Program-made: the position numbers and the translations under genes
The notes under the pieces: generated by a model
The model's input: only the letters and a program-made list of their open reading frames with translations
What the model was told of the DNA's origin: nothing
The model's database searches: none
NCBI GenBank assembly: GCA_035525365.1
Contig: DATLEK010000064.1
Location: 34,826-98,825, forward strand
Source: GCA-2861595 sp035525365
GTDB lineage: Bacteria; Actinomycetota; Acidimicrobiia; Acidimicrobiales; GCA-2861595
Direction: 5' to 3'
Length of the DNA: 64,000 bases
In this document: piece after piece, positions 51,477 to 62,211 of the stretch
Position numbering within the stretch: position 1 is the first letter of the stretch
Layout of the letters: every line of letters begins with the position of its first letter

Positions 51477-51914
51477 TCACGTTCCTGTGGATCCGAAGCC
51501 GGCGAGGCCCCGGTCGCCTTCGGGGAGCTCGTCGCAGATCACGAAGTCGGCCTCCTCGACCCGCTGGATGACCAGCTGGGCCACACGATCGCCCCGGCGC
51601 ACGTGGTACGGCTGGTGGGCGTCGGTGTTGACGAGAAGCACCTTGATCTCGTCCCGATAGCCGGCATCGATCAGCCCGGGGCTGTTCAGGCAGGTGATCC
51701 CGTGCCGCAGGGCCAGTCCGCTGCGGGGTTGGATGAAGCCGGCGTAGCCCGACGGAATGGCGATGGCGATGCCGGTAGGCACCAGGGCCCGGCCGCCGGC
51801 GGGGGCAACGGTGACATCGGTCCGGGCGATGAGGTCCGCCCCGGCGTCGCCCGGCCGGGCATAGGCGGGCACAGCCAGCTCCTGGTCGAGGCGCACGATC
51901 GGAACCTGGAGCAC
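51477..51914 (-). CDS. dut: dUTP diphosphatase
   Basis: All five motifs of trimeric dUTPases are present: PGDAGADL, RSGLAL, GLIDAGYRDEIKV, RVAQLVI and RGLAGFGSTG. It hydrolyses dUTP to dUMP, keeping uracil out of DNA. Starts with GTG 51914, leaderless. Confidence 0.95.
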   Translation of the reverse strand: MLQVPIVRLDQELAVPAYARPGDAGADLIARTDVTVAPAGGRALVPTGIAIAIPSGYAGFIQPRSGLALRHGITCLNSPGLIDAGYRDEIKVLLVNTDAHQPYHVRRGDRVAQLVIQRVEEADFVICDELPEGDRGLAGFGSTGT

Positions 51915-51920
51915 CCGCGC

Positions 51921-51930
51921 AGCCTACGAT
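51921..51930. promoter_or_regulatory. Overlapping divergent -10 boxes of dut and orn
   Basis: AGCCTACGAT holds TAGGCT on the minus strand (six bases before dut GTG) and TACGAT on the plus strand (eight bases before orn ATG), sharing two bases. Both transcripts would be leaderless. Confidence 0.55.
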
Positions 51931-51938
51931 CCCCGGGC

Positions 51939-52472
51939 ATGGCCCTGGCCTGGATGGACCTCGAGATGACGGGCCTGGACGCCACGACGTGCGCCATTGT
52001 CGAGATCGCCACCCTCATCACCGATGACGATCTCCAGGTGATGGCCGAGGGGCCGGACCTGGTGGTGGCCTGCGCCCCCGAGCAGCTGGCGGCCATGGAG
52101 GACGTCGTGCGCAAGATGCACACGAAGAGCGGCCTCTTGCCCGCCATCGAGGCGTCCACCACCACCCTCGAGGAGGCCGCCGCGGCCACCCTGGAGTTCC
52201 TCAAGCAGCACGTGGAGACGCCTCGTACCGTGCCTCTCTGCGGCAACTCCATCGGCACCGACCGCCGCTTCCTCGCCGCCTACATGCCCGAGGTCGACGA
52301 GTGGCTGCACTACCGCTCCATCGACGTCTCCACCGTCAAGGAGCTGTGCCGGCGCTGGTACCCGGACAACTTCGCCAAGGCCCCTCAGAAGCAGGGTGGT
52401 CACCGGGCCATGGACGACATCCGGGAGAGCATCGAGGAGCTGCGCTACTACCGGTCGGCGGTTTTCCGCTGA
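51939..52472 (+). CDS. orn: Oligoribonuclease
   Basis: DEDDh exonuclease of 177 residues beginning MALAWMDLEMTGLDATTCAI; NSIGTDRRFLAAYMPEVDEW and the final HRAMDDIRESIEELRYY complete the set. It degrades two- to five-base RNAs, including pGpG from c-di-GMP breakdown, and so links to the HD-GYP protein in this window. Confidence 0.95.
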   Translation: MALAWMDLEMTGLDATTCAIVEIATLITDDDLQVMAEGPDLVVACAPEQLAAMEDVVRKMHTKSGLLPAIEASTTTLEEAAAATLEFLKQHVETPRTVPLCGNSIGTDRRFLAAYMPEVDEWLHYRSIDVSTVKELCRRWYPDNFAKAPQKQGGHRAMDDIRESIEELRYYRSAVFR

Positions 52473-52501
52473 CGGCACGCCGCCGGTAGCCTCGAAGGCT
52501 C

Positions 52502-53053
52502 ATGGTGGACGTGGATGACGGCGTCTCCGCCGCGCCACCCCGAAGCCGGCGCCGCGGCAGGCTCAGGGGCAGATCCGCCGCCGCGCCGGTGGGGCGTTGG
52601 CGCAGACAACTCGGCTTCACCGACGTGGCCCCGTTCGTCCTGTTGCTCGCCGCGGTGGCGCCCCTGGCGGGCGCCCTCTACAGGATCGTCGACCTCGTCG
52701 GGATCGACGGCCTCGTGGCCACCGAAGCGGTGGGGCCACGGCTGCAGCTGATCGGCAACGCCGTCAACCCCTTGACCGGCCTGCTGTTGGTGGCCGGTGT
52801 TCTCGCCGCCGTGACGGCACGATCCGCCCATCTCCGCATGGTCGCCGGTACCGCGGTGGCCGTGGCCGGACTCCTCCTCGCCGTGGCCGTGGCCGTGACG
52901 GTGGCGGCCCTGCGCGACGGCAAGATCTTCTCCCGGGTCAACGACACCCACGTCGAGGTGATCAGCTACGAGATCAGCTCGGCCCTGGTGGCCCTGGGTG
53001 TCATCTGGCTGGCTTTCCAGGTGCTCCGCCGCCCAGGTGCCGGTGATGCCTGA
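52502..53053 (+). CDS. Membrane protein, 183 aa
   Basis: After a basic N-terminus come four hydrophobic segments: FVLLLAAVAPLAGALYRIV, NPLTGLLLVAGVLAAVTA, VAVAGLLLAVAVAVTVAAL and ALVALGVIWLAFQVL. No recognised family. It overlaps the next gene's start by eight bases. Confidence 0.6.
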   Translation: MVDVDDGVSAAPPRSRRRGRLRGRSAAAPVGRWRRQLGFTDVAPFVLLLAAVAPLAGALYRIVDLVGIDGLVATEAVGPRLQLIGNAVNPLTGLLLVAGVLAAVTARSAHLRMVAGTAVAVAGLLLAVAVAVTVAALRDGKIFSRVNDTHVEVISYEISSALVALGVIWLAFQVLRRPGAGDA

Positions 53054-54149
53054 GATGGCTGTCCCGGAGCTCCTGGCCCGGGCGGCACGGGAGATCGACG
53101 AAGGGATCCTGCCGTCCTGCCAGGTGGCGCTGGCCCGTGACGGGGAGCTGATCGCTTTCGAGGCTTTCGGAGACACCACGACCGACACCCGCTACTCGGT
53201 GTTCTCGGCGACCAAAGCCATCGTGGCCAGTGCCGCCTGGTTGCTGATCGGGGAAGGACTTCTCGACGTAGGCAGGCGGGTCGGCGAGTACGTGCCGGAG
53301 TTCGCCACCAACGGTAAAGAGGCCGTGACGGTCGAGCAGCTCATGCTCCACACCGGGGGATTCCCGCATGCCGCGATGCTGCCTCCTGAGTGGTCCACTC
53401 GGGAGGGACGGCTGCGCATGTTCGCCGATTGGAAGCTTTCGTTCGAGCCAGGGACGGCATTTGAGTACCACCCGACATCGGCGCACTGGGTCCTGGCCGA
53501 GATGATCGAGCGACTGGGAGGGATGGACTACCGCGACTTCGTCCAGCAGCGCATCACCGATCCGGTGGGCCTGCCCCGGCGGGTCCTCGGGCTCGGGCCC
53601 GACGATCACAACGACATCGCTCTGGTCGAGATGCGGGGGGACGTGGCCTCCGGCGACGAGCTGGAGGCTGCCCTCGGGGTGCGGGAGCTGGAGGTGGGCG
53701 AGGTCACCAACGACGCCTTGCTGGCCTTCAACCTGCCCGAGGTCCGAACGCTCGGGTTGCCCGGCGCCGGCGGGGTGATGCGAGCCGCCGATCTCGCCCT
53801 CTTCTACCAGGCCCTGCTTCACAACCCGAAGGGCATCTGGGACGACGCCGTGCTGCGCGACGCCACCGGCGGCGTGCGCAACCGCCTGCCGGACAAGCTC
53901 TTCAAGCTGCCGGCCAACCGCACCCTGGGCCTGACCCAGGCCGGCGACGACGGGTTCGCCTTCCTGCGTGGCTTCGGCTCGACCGTGTCCGGACGGGCCT
54001 TCGGCCACGGAGGTGCCGGCGGCCAGATCGCCTGGGCCGACCCCGGGAGCGGCCTGTCCTTCGCCTACGTCACCAACGGCATCGACGCCAACGTGATCCG
54101 TCAGGCCAAGCGGGGTATCGAACTCTCCTCCCTCGCCGGCGCCTGCTGA
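53046..54149 (+). CDS. Beta-lactamase-fold serine hydrolase
   Basis: Class C-like fold protein of 367 residues with FSATKAIV (SxxK near residue 57), YHPTSAHWVLAEMIERL (Tyr as in YxN), and FGHGGAGGQIAW (the HxG near the C-terminus). Such proteins are esterases or peptidases as often as beta-lactamases. Start ATG 53046 or 53058. Overlap with the upstream membrane gene suggests co-transcription. Confidence 0.75.
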   Translation: MPEMAVPELLARAAREIDEGILPSCQVALARDGELIAFEAFGDTTTDTRYSVFSATKAIVASAAWLLIGEGLLDVGRRVGEYVPEFATNGKEAVTVEQLMLHTGGFPHAAMLPPEWSTREGRLRMFADWKLSFEPGTAFEYHPTSAHWVLAEMIERLGGMDYRDFVQQRITDPVGLPRRVLGLGPDDHNDIALVEMRGDVASGDELEAALGVRELEVGEVTNDALLAFNLPEVRTLGLPGAGGVMRAADLALFYQALLHNPKGIWDDAVLRDATGGVRNRLPDKLFKLPANRTLGLTQAGDDGFAFLRGFGSTVSGRAFGHGGAGGQIAWADPGSGLSFAYVTNGIDANVIRQAKRGIELSSLAGAC

Positions 54150-54220
54150 TCAAGCGTTGGCCATGGCCGAGAAGGACGACGCCGTCGTGGCGGACCGCCC
54201 CCTCCAACCCCGGCGACGCA

Positions 54221-54269
54221 CGTTGCGAGTACATAGCGGGCGCATTCCGCCCGCTATGTACTCGCAACG
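54221..54269. terminator. 22-bp perfect hairpin between convergent genes
   Basis: CGTTGCGAGTACATAGCGGG and its exact complement pair over 22 bases (54221-54242 with 54248-54269) around CATTC, in the gap between the hydrolase gene and trpA. It probably stops transcripts from both sides; neither side has a T-run. Confidence 0.6.
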
Positions 54270-54282
54270 CAGGGGGGTGGGG

Positions 54283-55104
54283 TCAGCCGGCGTCGAGGGC
54301 GGCGCGGATTTCGTCCACGGCGGCGCCTATCTCGTCGGGCTCAGCGCCGTCGAGCATGCGGCGCATGAGGGCGGAGGCCACGATGACGCCGTCGGCCTCG
54401 GCGCAGGCCTCGACGGCCTGGGCCGGCGTGGAAACGCCGAAGCCGATCAGCACGGGCTTGTCGGTCAGCGCCTTGAGCCGCTTTCCCATCAGGGCGGCTG
54501 AGCTGGACAGAGCGGACCGCTCGCCGGTGATCCCCATCACGCTGACGCCGTAGACGAAGCCGCGGGAGCGCTCGCAGATGATGGCCAGGCGGTCGTCGGG
54601 CGTGACCGGCGCGGCCAGGAGCACCGTCTCCACGCCCTCGGAGAGCGCCGCCTTCGACCACGGCTCGAGCTCCTCGAGCGGAAGGTCGGGGACGATGGCC
54701 CCGGCTACGCCGCTGTTGTCGAGAGCGGCGGCGAAGCGGCGGTGCCCGGTCCGGAACACCACGTTGTAATAGGTCATGGCCACCAGGGGGACGTCGACAT
54801 CAGCGTCCCGAAGAGCGGTGAGGATGGCCGTCGGGGTCGCTCCGAGATCGAGCGCCCGCTGTGACGCGGCCTGGATGGTAGCGCCGTCCATGGCCGGGTC
54901 CGAGAAGGGAATCCCGACCTCGACGGCGTCGGCGCCGGCGGCGGCCATGGCCTCCAGCACCTCCACCCAGCGGGGGCCGAGGCCACCGGTGACGTAGGGG
55001 ACGAGGAGCTTGTGGCCGGCATCCCGCCGCGAGCGCAGGCTGGTCTCGAGGGGCCCGGGTCTCGGACCACTTCCCGGGGCCGGGCGGCCGGCTCTGGGGC
55101 TCAC
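54283..55104 (-). CDS. trpA: Tryptophan synthase alpha chain
   Basis: GTG 55104 overlaps the trpB stop (GTGA), giving 273 residues. Signature GIPFSDPAMDG carries the catalytic Asp, with the preceding Glu in ADAVEVG; GFGVSTPAQ is the phosphate loop. It splits indole-3-glycerol phosphate and passes indole to TrpB. Confidence 0.9.
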   Translation of the reverse strand: MSPRAGRPAPGSGPRPGPLETSLRSRRDAGHKLLVPYVTGGLGPRWVEVLEAMAAAGADAVEVGIPFSDPAMDGATIQAASQRALDLGATPTAILTALRDADVDVPLVAMTYYNVVFRTGHRRFAAALDNSGVAGAIVPDLPLEELEPWSKAALSEGVETVLLAAPVTPDDRLAIICERSRGFVYGVSVMGITGERSALSSSAALMGKRLKALTDKPVLIGFGVSTPAQAVEACAEADGVIVASALMRRMLDGAEPDEIGAAVDEIRAALDAG

Positions 55105-56288
55105 CCGAGGATCTCCATCACCTGCTGCACGTCCTTGTCTCCCCGACCGGACATGGTGATCATGACCGTGGAACCTGAGGGGAGCTCCGAGGTTCCGGCC
55201 GCCCTGGCCACCCACGCCACCGCATGGGCGGGCTCGAGGGCTGGGATGATCCCCTCGGTGGTGGCCAGCAGGCGTAGAGCGTCGAGGACCTCGGCGTCGT
55301 CGGCGGCCACGTAGCGGGCCCGGCCGGTGGCCGCCAGATGGGCGTGCTCCGGACCGACACCGGGATAATCGAGGCCGGCCGATATCGAGTGGGCCTCGAG
55401 GACCTGGCCCTCCTCGTCCTGGAGGAGGTGGGACATCGATCCGTGGAGCACGCCTGGGATGCCCCGGCCGATGGCAGCACCCCCGGCAGGTTCCACTCCG
55501 ATCAGCCTGGCCTCGCTGTCCACGAAGCCGGCGAAGGTGCCGGCGGCATTCGAGCCGCCGCCCACGCAGGCCACGACGTAATCGGGGTCGGCGCCGTCCA
55601 GGAAGGAATGGCACTGCTCGCGTGCCTCCTCCCCCACCACCCGCTGGAGCTCACGCACCAACCAGGGATAGGGATGGGGACCGGTGACCGACCCCAGGCA
55701 GTAGTAGGTGGTCTCGACGCTCGCGACCCAGTCCCGCAGCGCCTCGTTGATGGCGTCCTTCAGGGTCCGGCTGCCCGAGGTCACCGTGCGCACCTCGGCG
55801 CCGAGCAGCTTCATGCGGAACACGTTGAGAGCCTGGCGGGCGACATCCACCTCGCCCATGTAGATGACGCACTCCAGCCCGAACATGGCACAGGCGGTGG
55901 CCGTGGCCACCCCGTGCTGGCCAGCCCCGGTCTCGGCGATCACCCGGGGCTTCCCCATCCTCCGGGCCAGCAGCGCCTGGCCCACCACGTTGTTGATCTT
56001 GTGCGAGCCGGTGTGGGCCAGGTCCTCCCGCTTGAGCAGGACCCGGACGCCGAGGCGCTCCGACAGGCGGGGGCAGTCGGTGACCGGAGTGGGTCGGCCC
56101 CCGTACTCGCGGAGGATGCGCTCGTACTCGGCGTGAAATGCCGGGTCGGCCCAGGCGGCCCGGAACTCCCGGTCAAGCTGCTGGCAGGCCGGCAGCAGTG
56201 ACTCGGGCATGAAACAGCCACCGAAGTCGCCGAAACGGCCGTCGTCGCCCGGTTCGGGCATGAGGCTGGTGATCTCGTTCGTGGCCAT
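55101..56288 (-). CDS. trpB: Tryptophan synthase beta chain
   Basis: 395 residues from ATG 56288. PLP lysine in HTGSHKINN, phosphate loop GGGSNAAG, and ETGAGQHGVATA confirm TrpB. Start codon overlaps the trpF stop and follows GGAGGAGAGCTG. It joins indole with serine. Confidence 0.95.
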   Translation of the reverse strand: MATNEITSLMPEPGDDGRFGDFGGCFMPESLLPACQQLDREFRAAWADPAFHAEYERILREYGGRPTPVTDCPRLSERLGVRVLLKREDLAHTGSHKINNVVGQALLARRMGKPRVIAETGAGQHGVATATACAMFGLECVIYMGEVDVARQALNVFRMKLLGAEVRTVTSGSRTLKDAINEALRDWVASVETTYYCLGSVTGPHPYPWLVRELQRVVGEEAREQCHSFLDGADPDYVVACVGGGSNAAGTFAGFVDSEARLIGVEPAGGAAIGRGIPGVLHGSMSHLLQDEEGQVLEAHSISAGLDYPGVGPEHAHLAATGRARYVAADDAEVLDALRLLATTEGIIPALEPAHAVAWVARAAGTSELPSGSTVMITMSGRGDKDVQQVMEILG

Positions 56289-56944
56289 CAGCTCTCCTCC
56301 TGCCAGTCGAAGGGGCCTTCGCCCTCGCCCTCGTAAGCGGGAACGGCGGCCGCCCTGGCCGCGGCCACGAAGGCCCGCAGCTTCACCGGGTCCTTGTGCC
56401 CGGGCTCGGACTCCACTCCTGTGACGACGTCGACACCCCACGGCTTCACCTGGGCGATGGCGTCGGCCACGTTGTCGGGGTTGAGGCCGCCGGCCATCAG
56501 CAGGCGGGCCCCGGGGGGCACGCCATCGGCGAGCCGCCAGTCGAAGACCTGGCCGGACCCGGGCGACGGGGCGTCGATCATCACGATCTGGGCGCCGTAC
56601 TCCTTGGCCGTGGGAATGGCGGGGTCCCCCGCCACAAAGGCCTTGATGACCATCGGCACGCGCTCCACGACGAAGCGAACGCCGTCAGTTGATTCTCTCC
56701 CGTGGAGCTGGGCCGCCTTCAGGCCGATCCCGTTGACCACCTTGACCACCTGTTCGGGAGACTGGTTGCGGAAGACGCCCACCGTCACCACCTCGGGCGG
56801 GAGACGGCGGACGATGTCGCGTACCGCCGGGACAGCCACCTGCCGGGGCGACGGGGCGAAGATGAAGCCGATGGCGTCGGCCCCCATGGCCACCGCCAGC
56901 AGGGCGTCCTCCTCGTTGGTGGTGCCGCAGATCTTTATGAACAT
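56288..56944 (-). CDS. trpF: Phosphoribosylanthranilate isomerase
   Basis: Motifs KICGTTNEEDA, GFIFAPSPRQV, VGVFRNQSPE and LMAGGLNPDNV fit TrpF; catalytic Cys and Asp are visible. The C-terminal acidic tail is longer than usual. It lies four bases past the trpC stop. Confidence 0.9.
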   Translation of the reverse strand: MFIKICGTTNEEDALLAVAMGADAIGFIFAPSPRQVAVPAVRDIVRRLPPEVVTVGVFRNQSPEQVVKVVNGIGLKAAQLHGRESTDGVRFVVERVPMVIKAFVAGDPAIPTAKEYGAQIVMIDAPSPGSGQVFDWRLADGVPPGARLLMAGGLNPDNVADAIAQVKPWGVDVVTGVESEPGHKDPVKLRAFVAAARAAAVPAYEGEGEGPFDWQEES

Positions 56945-56948
56945 CTGT

Positions 56949-57734
56949 CTACGAACACGCCGATACGAGGGCGTTGACGGCAGCCGCCGGATCGTGGCTG
57001 GTGACCAGGCTTTCGCCCACCAGAATGGCGTGATAGCCGCCCTCGAACAGGCGTAGGGCCTGCTCCGGTCCCTTTATCCCGGACTCGGCCACCTTGGTGA
57101 GGCCCTCCGGGATCTCCTTGGCCACCCGCATGGCCCGTTCGGCGTCGACCTCGAAGGTCTGCAGGTCGCGCTGATTGACGCCGATGAGGGTGGCGCCGGC
57201 ACCAAGCGCGCGCTCCAGCTCGTCTTCGTCGTGCACCTCCACCAGCGCGTCGAGGGAAAGCTCGCCGGCCAGTTGCAGAAAGCCCTCCAGCTCGCCGCCC
57301 ACGAGGGCGGCCACGATCAGCAGGACAGCGTCGGCGCCCATGAGGCGGGCATCGCAGACATCGCGCCCGGAAACGGTGAAGTCCTTGCGCAGGATGGGCA
57401 GTCCCACCGCGGAGCGGGCCTCGACCAGATCGACCGCCGACCCGCCGAAGTGCTCCTCGTCGGTAAGCACCGAGATGGCGCGGGCGCCACCGTCGGCGTA
57501 CGCCTCGGCCAGCTTGCCGGCGGCCACGCCAGCGGGCGCCAGCTCGCCCTTCGAGGGCGAGCGCCGCTTTATCTCGGCTATGACAGCCAGGCCTTCCCCC
57601 TCCCGGAGAGCGGCGGCGAAGGGCACCGGCGCCGGAGTGTCGAGGGCGGCATCGATGAGCTTGTCGAGCTTGCGGTAGTCCCCGGCCGCACCTGCCCGAT
57701 GGGCGGCGACGATCGGGTCGAGATAGGTGCCCAT
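56949..57734 (-). CDS. trpC: Indole-3-glycerol-phosphate synthase
   Basis: 261 residues with VIAEIKRRSPSKG, LRKDFTVSGRDVCDARLMGA, LIGVNQRDLQTFEVD and ESGIKGPEQ. First gene of the trpCFBA operon; it closes the indole ring. A TAGGCT box lies eight bases before the ATG. Confidence 0.95.
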   Translation of the reverse strand: MGTYLDPIVAAHRAGAAGDYRKLDKLIDAALDTPAPVPFAAALREGEGLAVIAEIKRRSPSKGELAPAGVAAGKLAEAYADGGARAISVLTDEEHFGGSAVDLVEARSAVGLPILRKDFTVSGRDVCDARLMGADAVLLIVAALVGGELEGFLQLAGELSLDALVEVHDEDELERALGAGATLIGVNQRDLQTFEVDAERAMRVAKEIPEGLTKVAESGIKGPEQALRLFEGGYHAILVGESLVTSHDPAAAVNALVSACS

Positions 57735-57742
57735 GGGGGATC

Positions 57743-57748
57743 AGCCTA
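57743..57748 (-). promoter_or_regulatory. -10 box TAGGCT for trp operon
   Basis: TAGGCT on the minus strand, eight bases ahead of trpC ATG, matches the box and spacing used for dut and orn in the same window. No attenuator or T-box is visible upstream. Confidence 0.45.
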
Positions 57749-57812
57749 CGGCGACAGAAGCCACGGGCCCGGGCTGGATAGCGTGGCCTGGCCAGAGGCG
57801 AGGGGATACCGG

Positions 57813-58613
57813 GTGACGAGACACAAGATGGCAATCGGTCTGGCGTCCGTGGCTCTCGTGGCCGCCCTCGCCTCCTGCAGCGACGACACGAACCCGCCCG
57901 ACGGTGAGTTCGGCAAGGAGTCGGGAGCGCTCAGCAAGGCGGAGCTGCAGAACTACTGCTCCAAGGTTTTGGATGTCGAGACCTTCGCCTTCCCCCAGAT
58001 CGGCGATCTACCCGAGGCCGACCGGCCGGGGCGGCTCATTGAATATGCCCGCGAGCTTCGGCTCCTGGTGAACGAGGCGGCGGGGGCCGCTCCCTCGAAG
58101 AGCGAAGCCGATCTGCGGACCGTCGCCGCCGCCCTCGTCGAGGTCGTCAAGGCCAACGGCGACCTCACCAAGCGGGGGACTCCGGCGGTACGTGCCGCCA
58201 CGGCCCGGGCCCACGCCTTCGATCTGGCCAACTGCGGATGGAAGCCGGTGGACACCACGTCGGTGGACTTCGCCTTCCAGGGCCTCCCCGAGACGATCAC
58301 CGCCGGCATCGTGAGCTTCGAACTGACCAACAAAGGCGACTTCGATCACGTGCTGGAGCTCTACCGCGTCAAGGACGACGCCACCTCCGGACGCGAGATC
58401 CTGTCCAGCGGCGCTCCGACCAAGGACGATCTGGCCAAGCTGGCCGATTTGGGATCGGCCTTCGCCCGTGAGGGTGAGCAGGGCCATGTGGTCAGGAAGC
58501 TGCAGCCCGGCCGTTACGTGGCCGCTTGCCTCATCCCGCTCAACAGCAACCCGCCGTCCACCCACGCCAGCAGGGGCATGTTAACCGAGTTCAGCGTCAC
58601 GTCGCCTGGCTGA
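57813..58613 (+). CDS. Putative lipoprotein
   Basis: From GTG 57813 a signal sequence ends with a lipobox ALASCSDD, so the mature protein is tethered to the membrane by Cys. The rest has a helical part and a beta domain with ETITAGIVSFELTNKGDFDH, similar to cupredoxin-like folds though copper ligands are not evident. Its stop overlaps the uvrB stop by 17 bases. Confidence 0.7.
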   Translation: MTRHKMAIGLASVALVAALASCSDDTNPPDGEFGKESGALSKAELQNYCSKVLDVETFAFPQIGDLPEADRPGRLIEYARELRLLVNEAAGAAPSKSEADLRTVAAALVEVVKANGDLTKRGTPAVRAATARAHAFDLANCGWKPVDTTSVDFAFQGLPETITAGIVSFELTNKGDFDHVLELYRVKDDATSGREILSSGAPTKDDLAKLADLGSAFAREGEQGHVVRKLQPGRYVAACLIPLNSNPPSTHASRGMLTEFSVTSPG

Positions 58614-60651
58614 CCTCACGCAGCTCGCGCTTGAGGTCGTTGACCTCGTCGCGCAGCCGGGCCGCGTACTCGAACTTGAGCTCCGCGGCGGCCTCGTGCA
58701 TCTCCTCCTCCAAGGTCTGGATGAGGCGGGCGAGCTCCTGCTGCGGCAGCGTCTTCAGCTCGCGCTGGACCTTGTCGCGCTCGCGCTGACGGCGGCGGTC
58801 CTTGCCCGGGACCGGCGCCGTGTCGTCGGGGCGCAGCAACGACAAGATGTCGCCGACGGCCTTGCGGATCGTTTGCGGATCGATGCCGTGCTCGAGGTTG
58901 TAGGCGATCTGGCGGAGGCGCCGCTGTTGGGTGATGTCGATCGCCTTCTGCATCGAAGCGGTGATCTTGTCCGCATACATCACGACCTGTCCGTCGACGT
59001 TGCGGGCGGCGCGACCGATCATCTGGATGAGCGACGTCTCGCTGCGCAGGAAGCCCTCCTTGTCGGCGTCGAGGATGCACACCAGTGACACCTCGGGGAG
59101 GTCGAGGCCCTCGCGCAGCAGGTTGATCCCGACGAGCACGTCGAAGTCGCCGAGACGCAGGCCGCGCAGGATCTCGATGCGCTGGATCGTGTCGACCTCG
59201 CTGTGGAGGTACCGCACCTTGATGCCCATCTCCAGCAGGTAGTCGGTGAGGTCCTCGGCCATCTTCTTGGTGAGGGTGGTGACGAGGACGCGGTCGCCGG
59301 CGCCCACCCGCTGGTTGATCTGGTCGATGAGGTCGTCGATCTGGCCCTTGGTCGGCTTGACGATGACCTCGGGGTCGACGAGACCGGTGGGACGCACGAT
59401 CTGCTCGACGACCTGGGTCGAGATGCCCAGCTCGTACTTCGACGGCGTGGCCGACAGGAACACGGCCTGGTTGATCTTCTCGAAGAACTCGTCGAACCGG
59501 AGCGGCCGGTTGTCGGCGGCCGATGGCAGCCGGAAGCCGTGATCGATGAGGGTCTCCTTGCGAGAGCGGTCGCCCTCGTACTGGCCGTGCAACTGGGGCA
59601 CGGTGACGTGGGACTCGTCGACGATCAGCAGCCAGTCCTTGGGGAAGAAGTCGAGCAGCGTGTGAGCCGGTTGGCCCGCCTCGCGCCCGTCGATGTGACG
59701 GCTGTAGTTCTCGATGCCGTTGCAGTAGCCGAGCTCGGCGATCATCTCGAGGTCGTACTGGGTGCGCATGCGCAGTCGCTGGGCCTCGAGCATCTTGCCC
59801 TCCTTCTCGAAGAAGGCCAGCCGCTCCTGCAGCTCCTTCTCGATGCGGAGGATGGCCTGACGCATCTTCTCGTCGCCCGCCACGTAGTGGGTGGCGGGCC
59901 AGATGCAGAGATCCTCGATGTCGCCCAACTGCTCGCCGGTGAGGGTGTCGATGCGGCTGATGCGCTCGACCTCGTCACCGAACAGCTCGATGCGCACGGG
60001 GAACTCGTCGTAGGCGGGATGCACCTCGATGGTGTCGCCCCGCACCCGGAACTTGCCGCGCACGAGGTTGGCGTCGTTGCGCTCGTAGCGGATGTCGACG
60101 AGCTTCGAGAGGATCGAGCGCTGGTCGTGCTCCTCCCCCGTCTTCACGATGAGCGTGTTGCGGGCGTAGTCGGCCGGCGAGCCCATGCCGTAGATGCACG
60201 ACACCGACGCCACCACGATGACGTCGCGGCGGCTCAGCAGGCCCGACGTGGCGGAGTGGCGTAGCCGGTCGATGTCGTCGTTGATCGAGGAGTCCTTCTC
60301 GATGTAGGTGTCGGACGACGGGAGGTAGGCCTCGGGCTGGTAGTAGTCGTAATAGGAGACGAAGTACTCGACCCGGTTGTGCGGGAAGAACTCCCGGAAC
60401 TCGTTGGCCAGCTGGGCGGCGAGGGACTTGTTGGGTGCGATGACCAGCGTCGGGCGCTGCACGGCCTCGATGGTCCAGGCCATGGTGGCGCTCTTGCCCG
60501 AGCCGGTGATGCCGAGGAGCGTCTGGAACCGGTCGCCCCGGGTGATGCCCTCGGCCAGCTGGGCGATGGCCTTGGGCTGGTCGCCGGCCGGGGCGAAGTC
60601 GGACACGACCTTGAACGGGGTCGAGCTGACGCTCGAGAGGGAGATTGCCAT
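58597..60651 (-). CDS. uvrB: Excinuclease ABC subunit B
   Basis: 684 residues from ATG 60651: GITGSGKSATM (Walker A), beta-hairpin YYDYYQPEAYLP, DESHVTVPQ, LLREGLDLPEVSLV, IGRAARNVDG and a C-terminal UVR helix for UvrC. It verifies lesions in nucleotide excision repair. An upstream extension of the same frame lacks coding character. Leaderless. Confidence 0.97.
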   Translation of the reverse strand: MAISLSSVSSTPFKVVSDFAPAGDQPKAIAQLAEGITRGDRFQTLLGITGSGKSATMAWTIEAVQRPTLVIAPNKSLAAQLANEFREFFPHNRVEYFVSYYDYYQPEAYLPSSDTYIEKDSSINDDIDRLRHSATSGLLSRRDVIVVASVSCIYGMGSPADYARNTLIVKTGEEHDQRSILSKLVDIRYERNDANLVRGKFRVRGDTIEVHPAYDEFPVRIELFGDEVERISRIDTLTGEQLGDIEDLCIWPATHYVAGDEKMRQAILRIEKELQERLAFFEKEGKMLEAQRLRMRTQYDLEMIAELGYCNGIENYSRHIDGREAGQPAHTLLDFFPKDWLLIVDESHVTVPQLHGQYEGDRSRKETLIDHGFRLPSAADNRPLRFDEFFEKINQAVFLSATPSKYELGISTQVVEQIVRPTGLVDPEVIVKPTKGQIDDLIDQINQRVGAGDRVLVTTLTKKMAEDLTDYLLEMGIKVRYLHSEVDTIQRIEILRGLRLGDFDVLVGINLLREGLDLPEVSLVCILDADKEGFLRSETSLIQMIGRAARNVDGQVVMYADKITASMQKAIDITQQRRLRQIAYNLEHGIDPQTIRKAVGDILSLLRPDDTAPVPGKDRRRQRERDKVQRELKTLPQQELARLIQTLEEEMHEAAAELKFEYAARLRDEVNDLKRELREVSQAT

Positions 60652-60658
60652 CGATGTA

Positions 60659-60664
60659 ATTCTA
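60659..60664 (-). promoter_or_regulatory. -10 box TAGAAT for leaderless uvrB
   Basis: TAGAAT on the minus strand, seven bases before the ATG. No LexA-type palindrome is obvious near it. Confidence 0.55.
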
Positions 60665-60756
60665 CCGGGCGGGTGCGACAGGGGCCCCGGGGATGGCCCG
60701 ATGTGCGTGTCCGGATACCGCCAGACAGGTGCGCCGGCGGGTGTCACGATGCGGGT

Positions 60757-62207
<1,451 letters not shown>

Positions 62208-62211
<4 letters not shown>

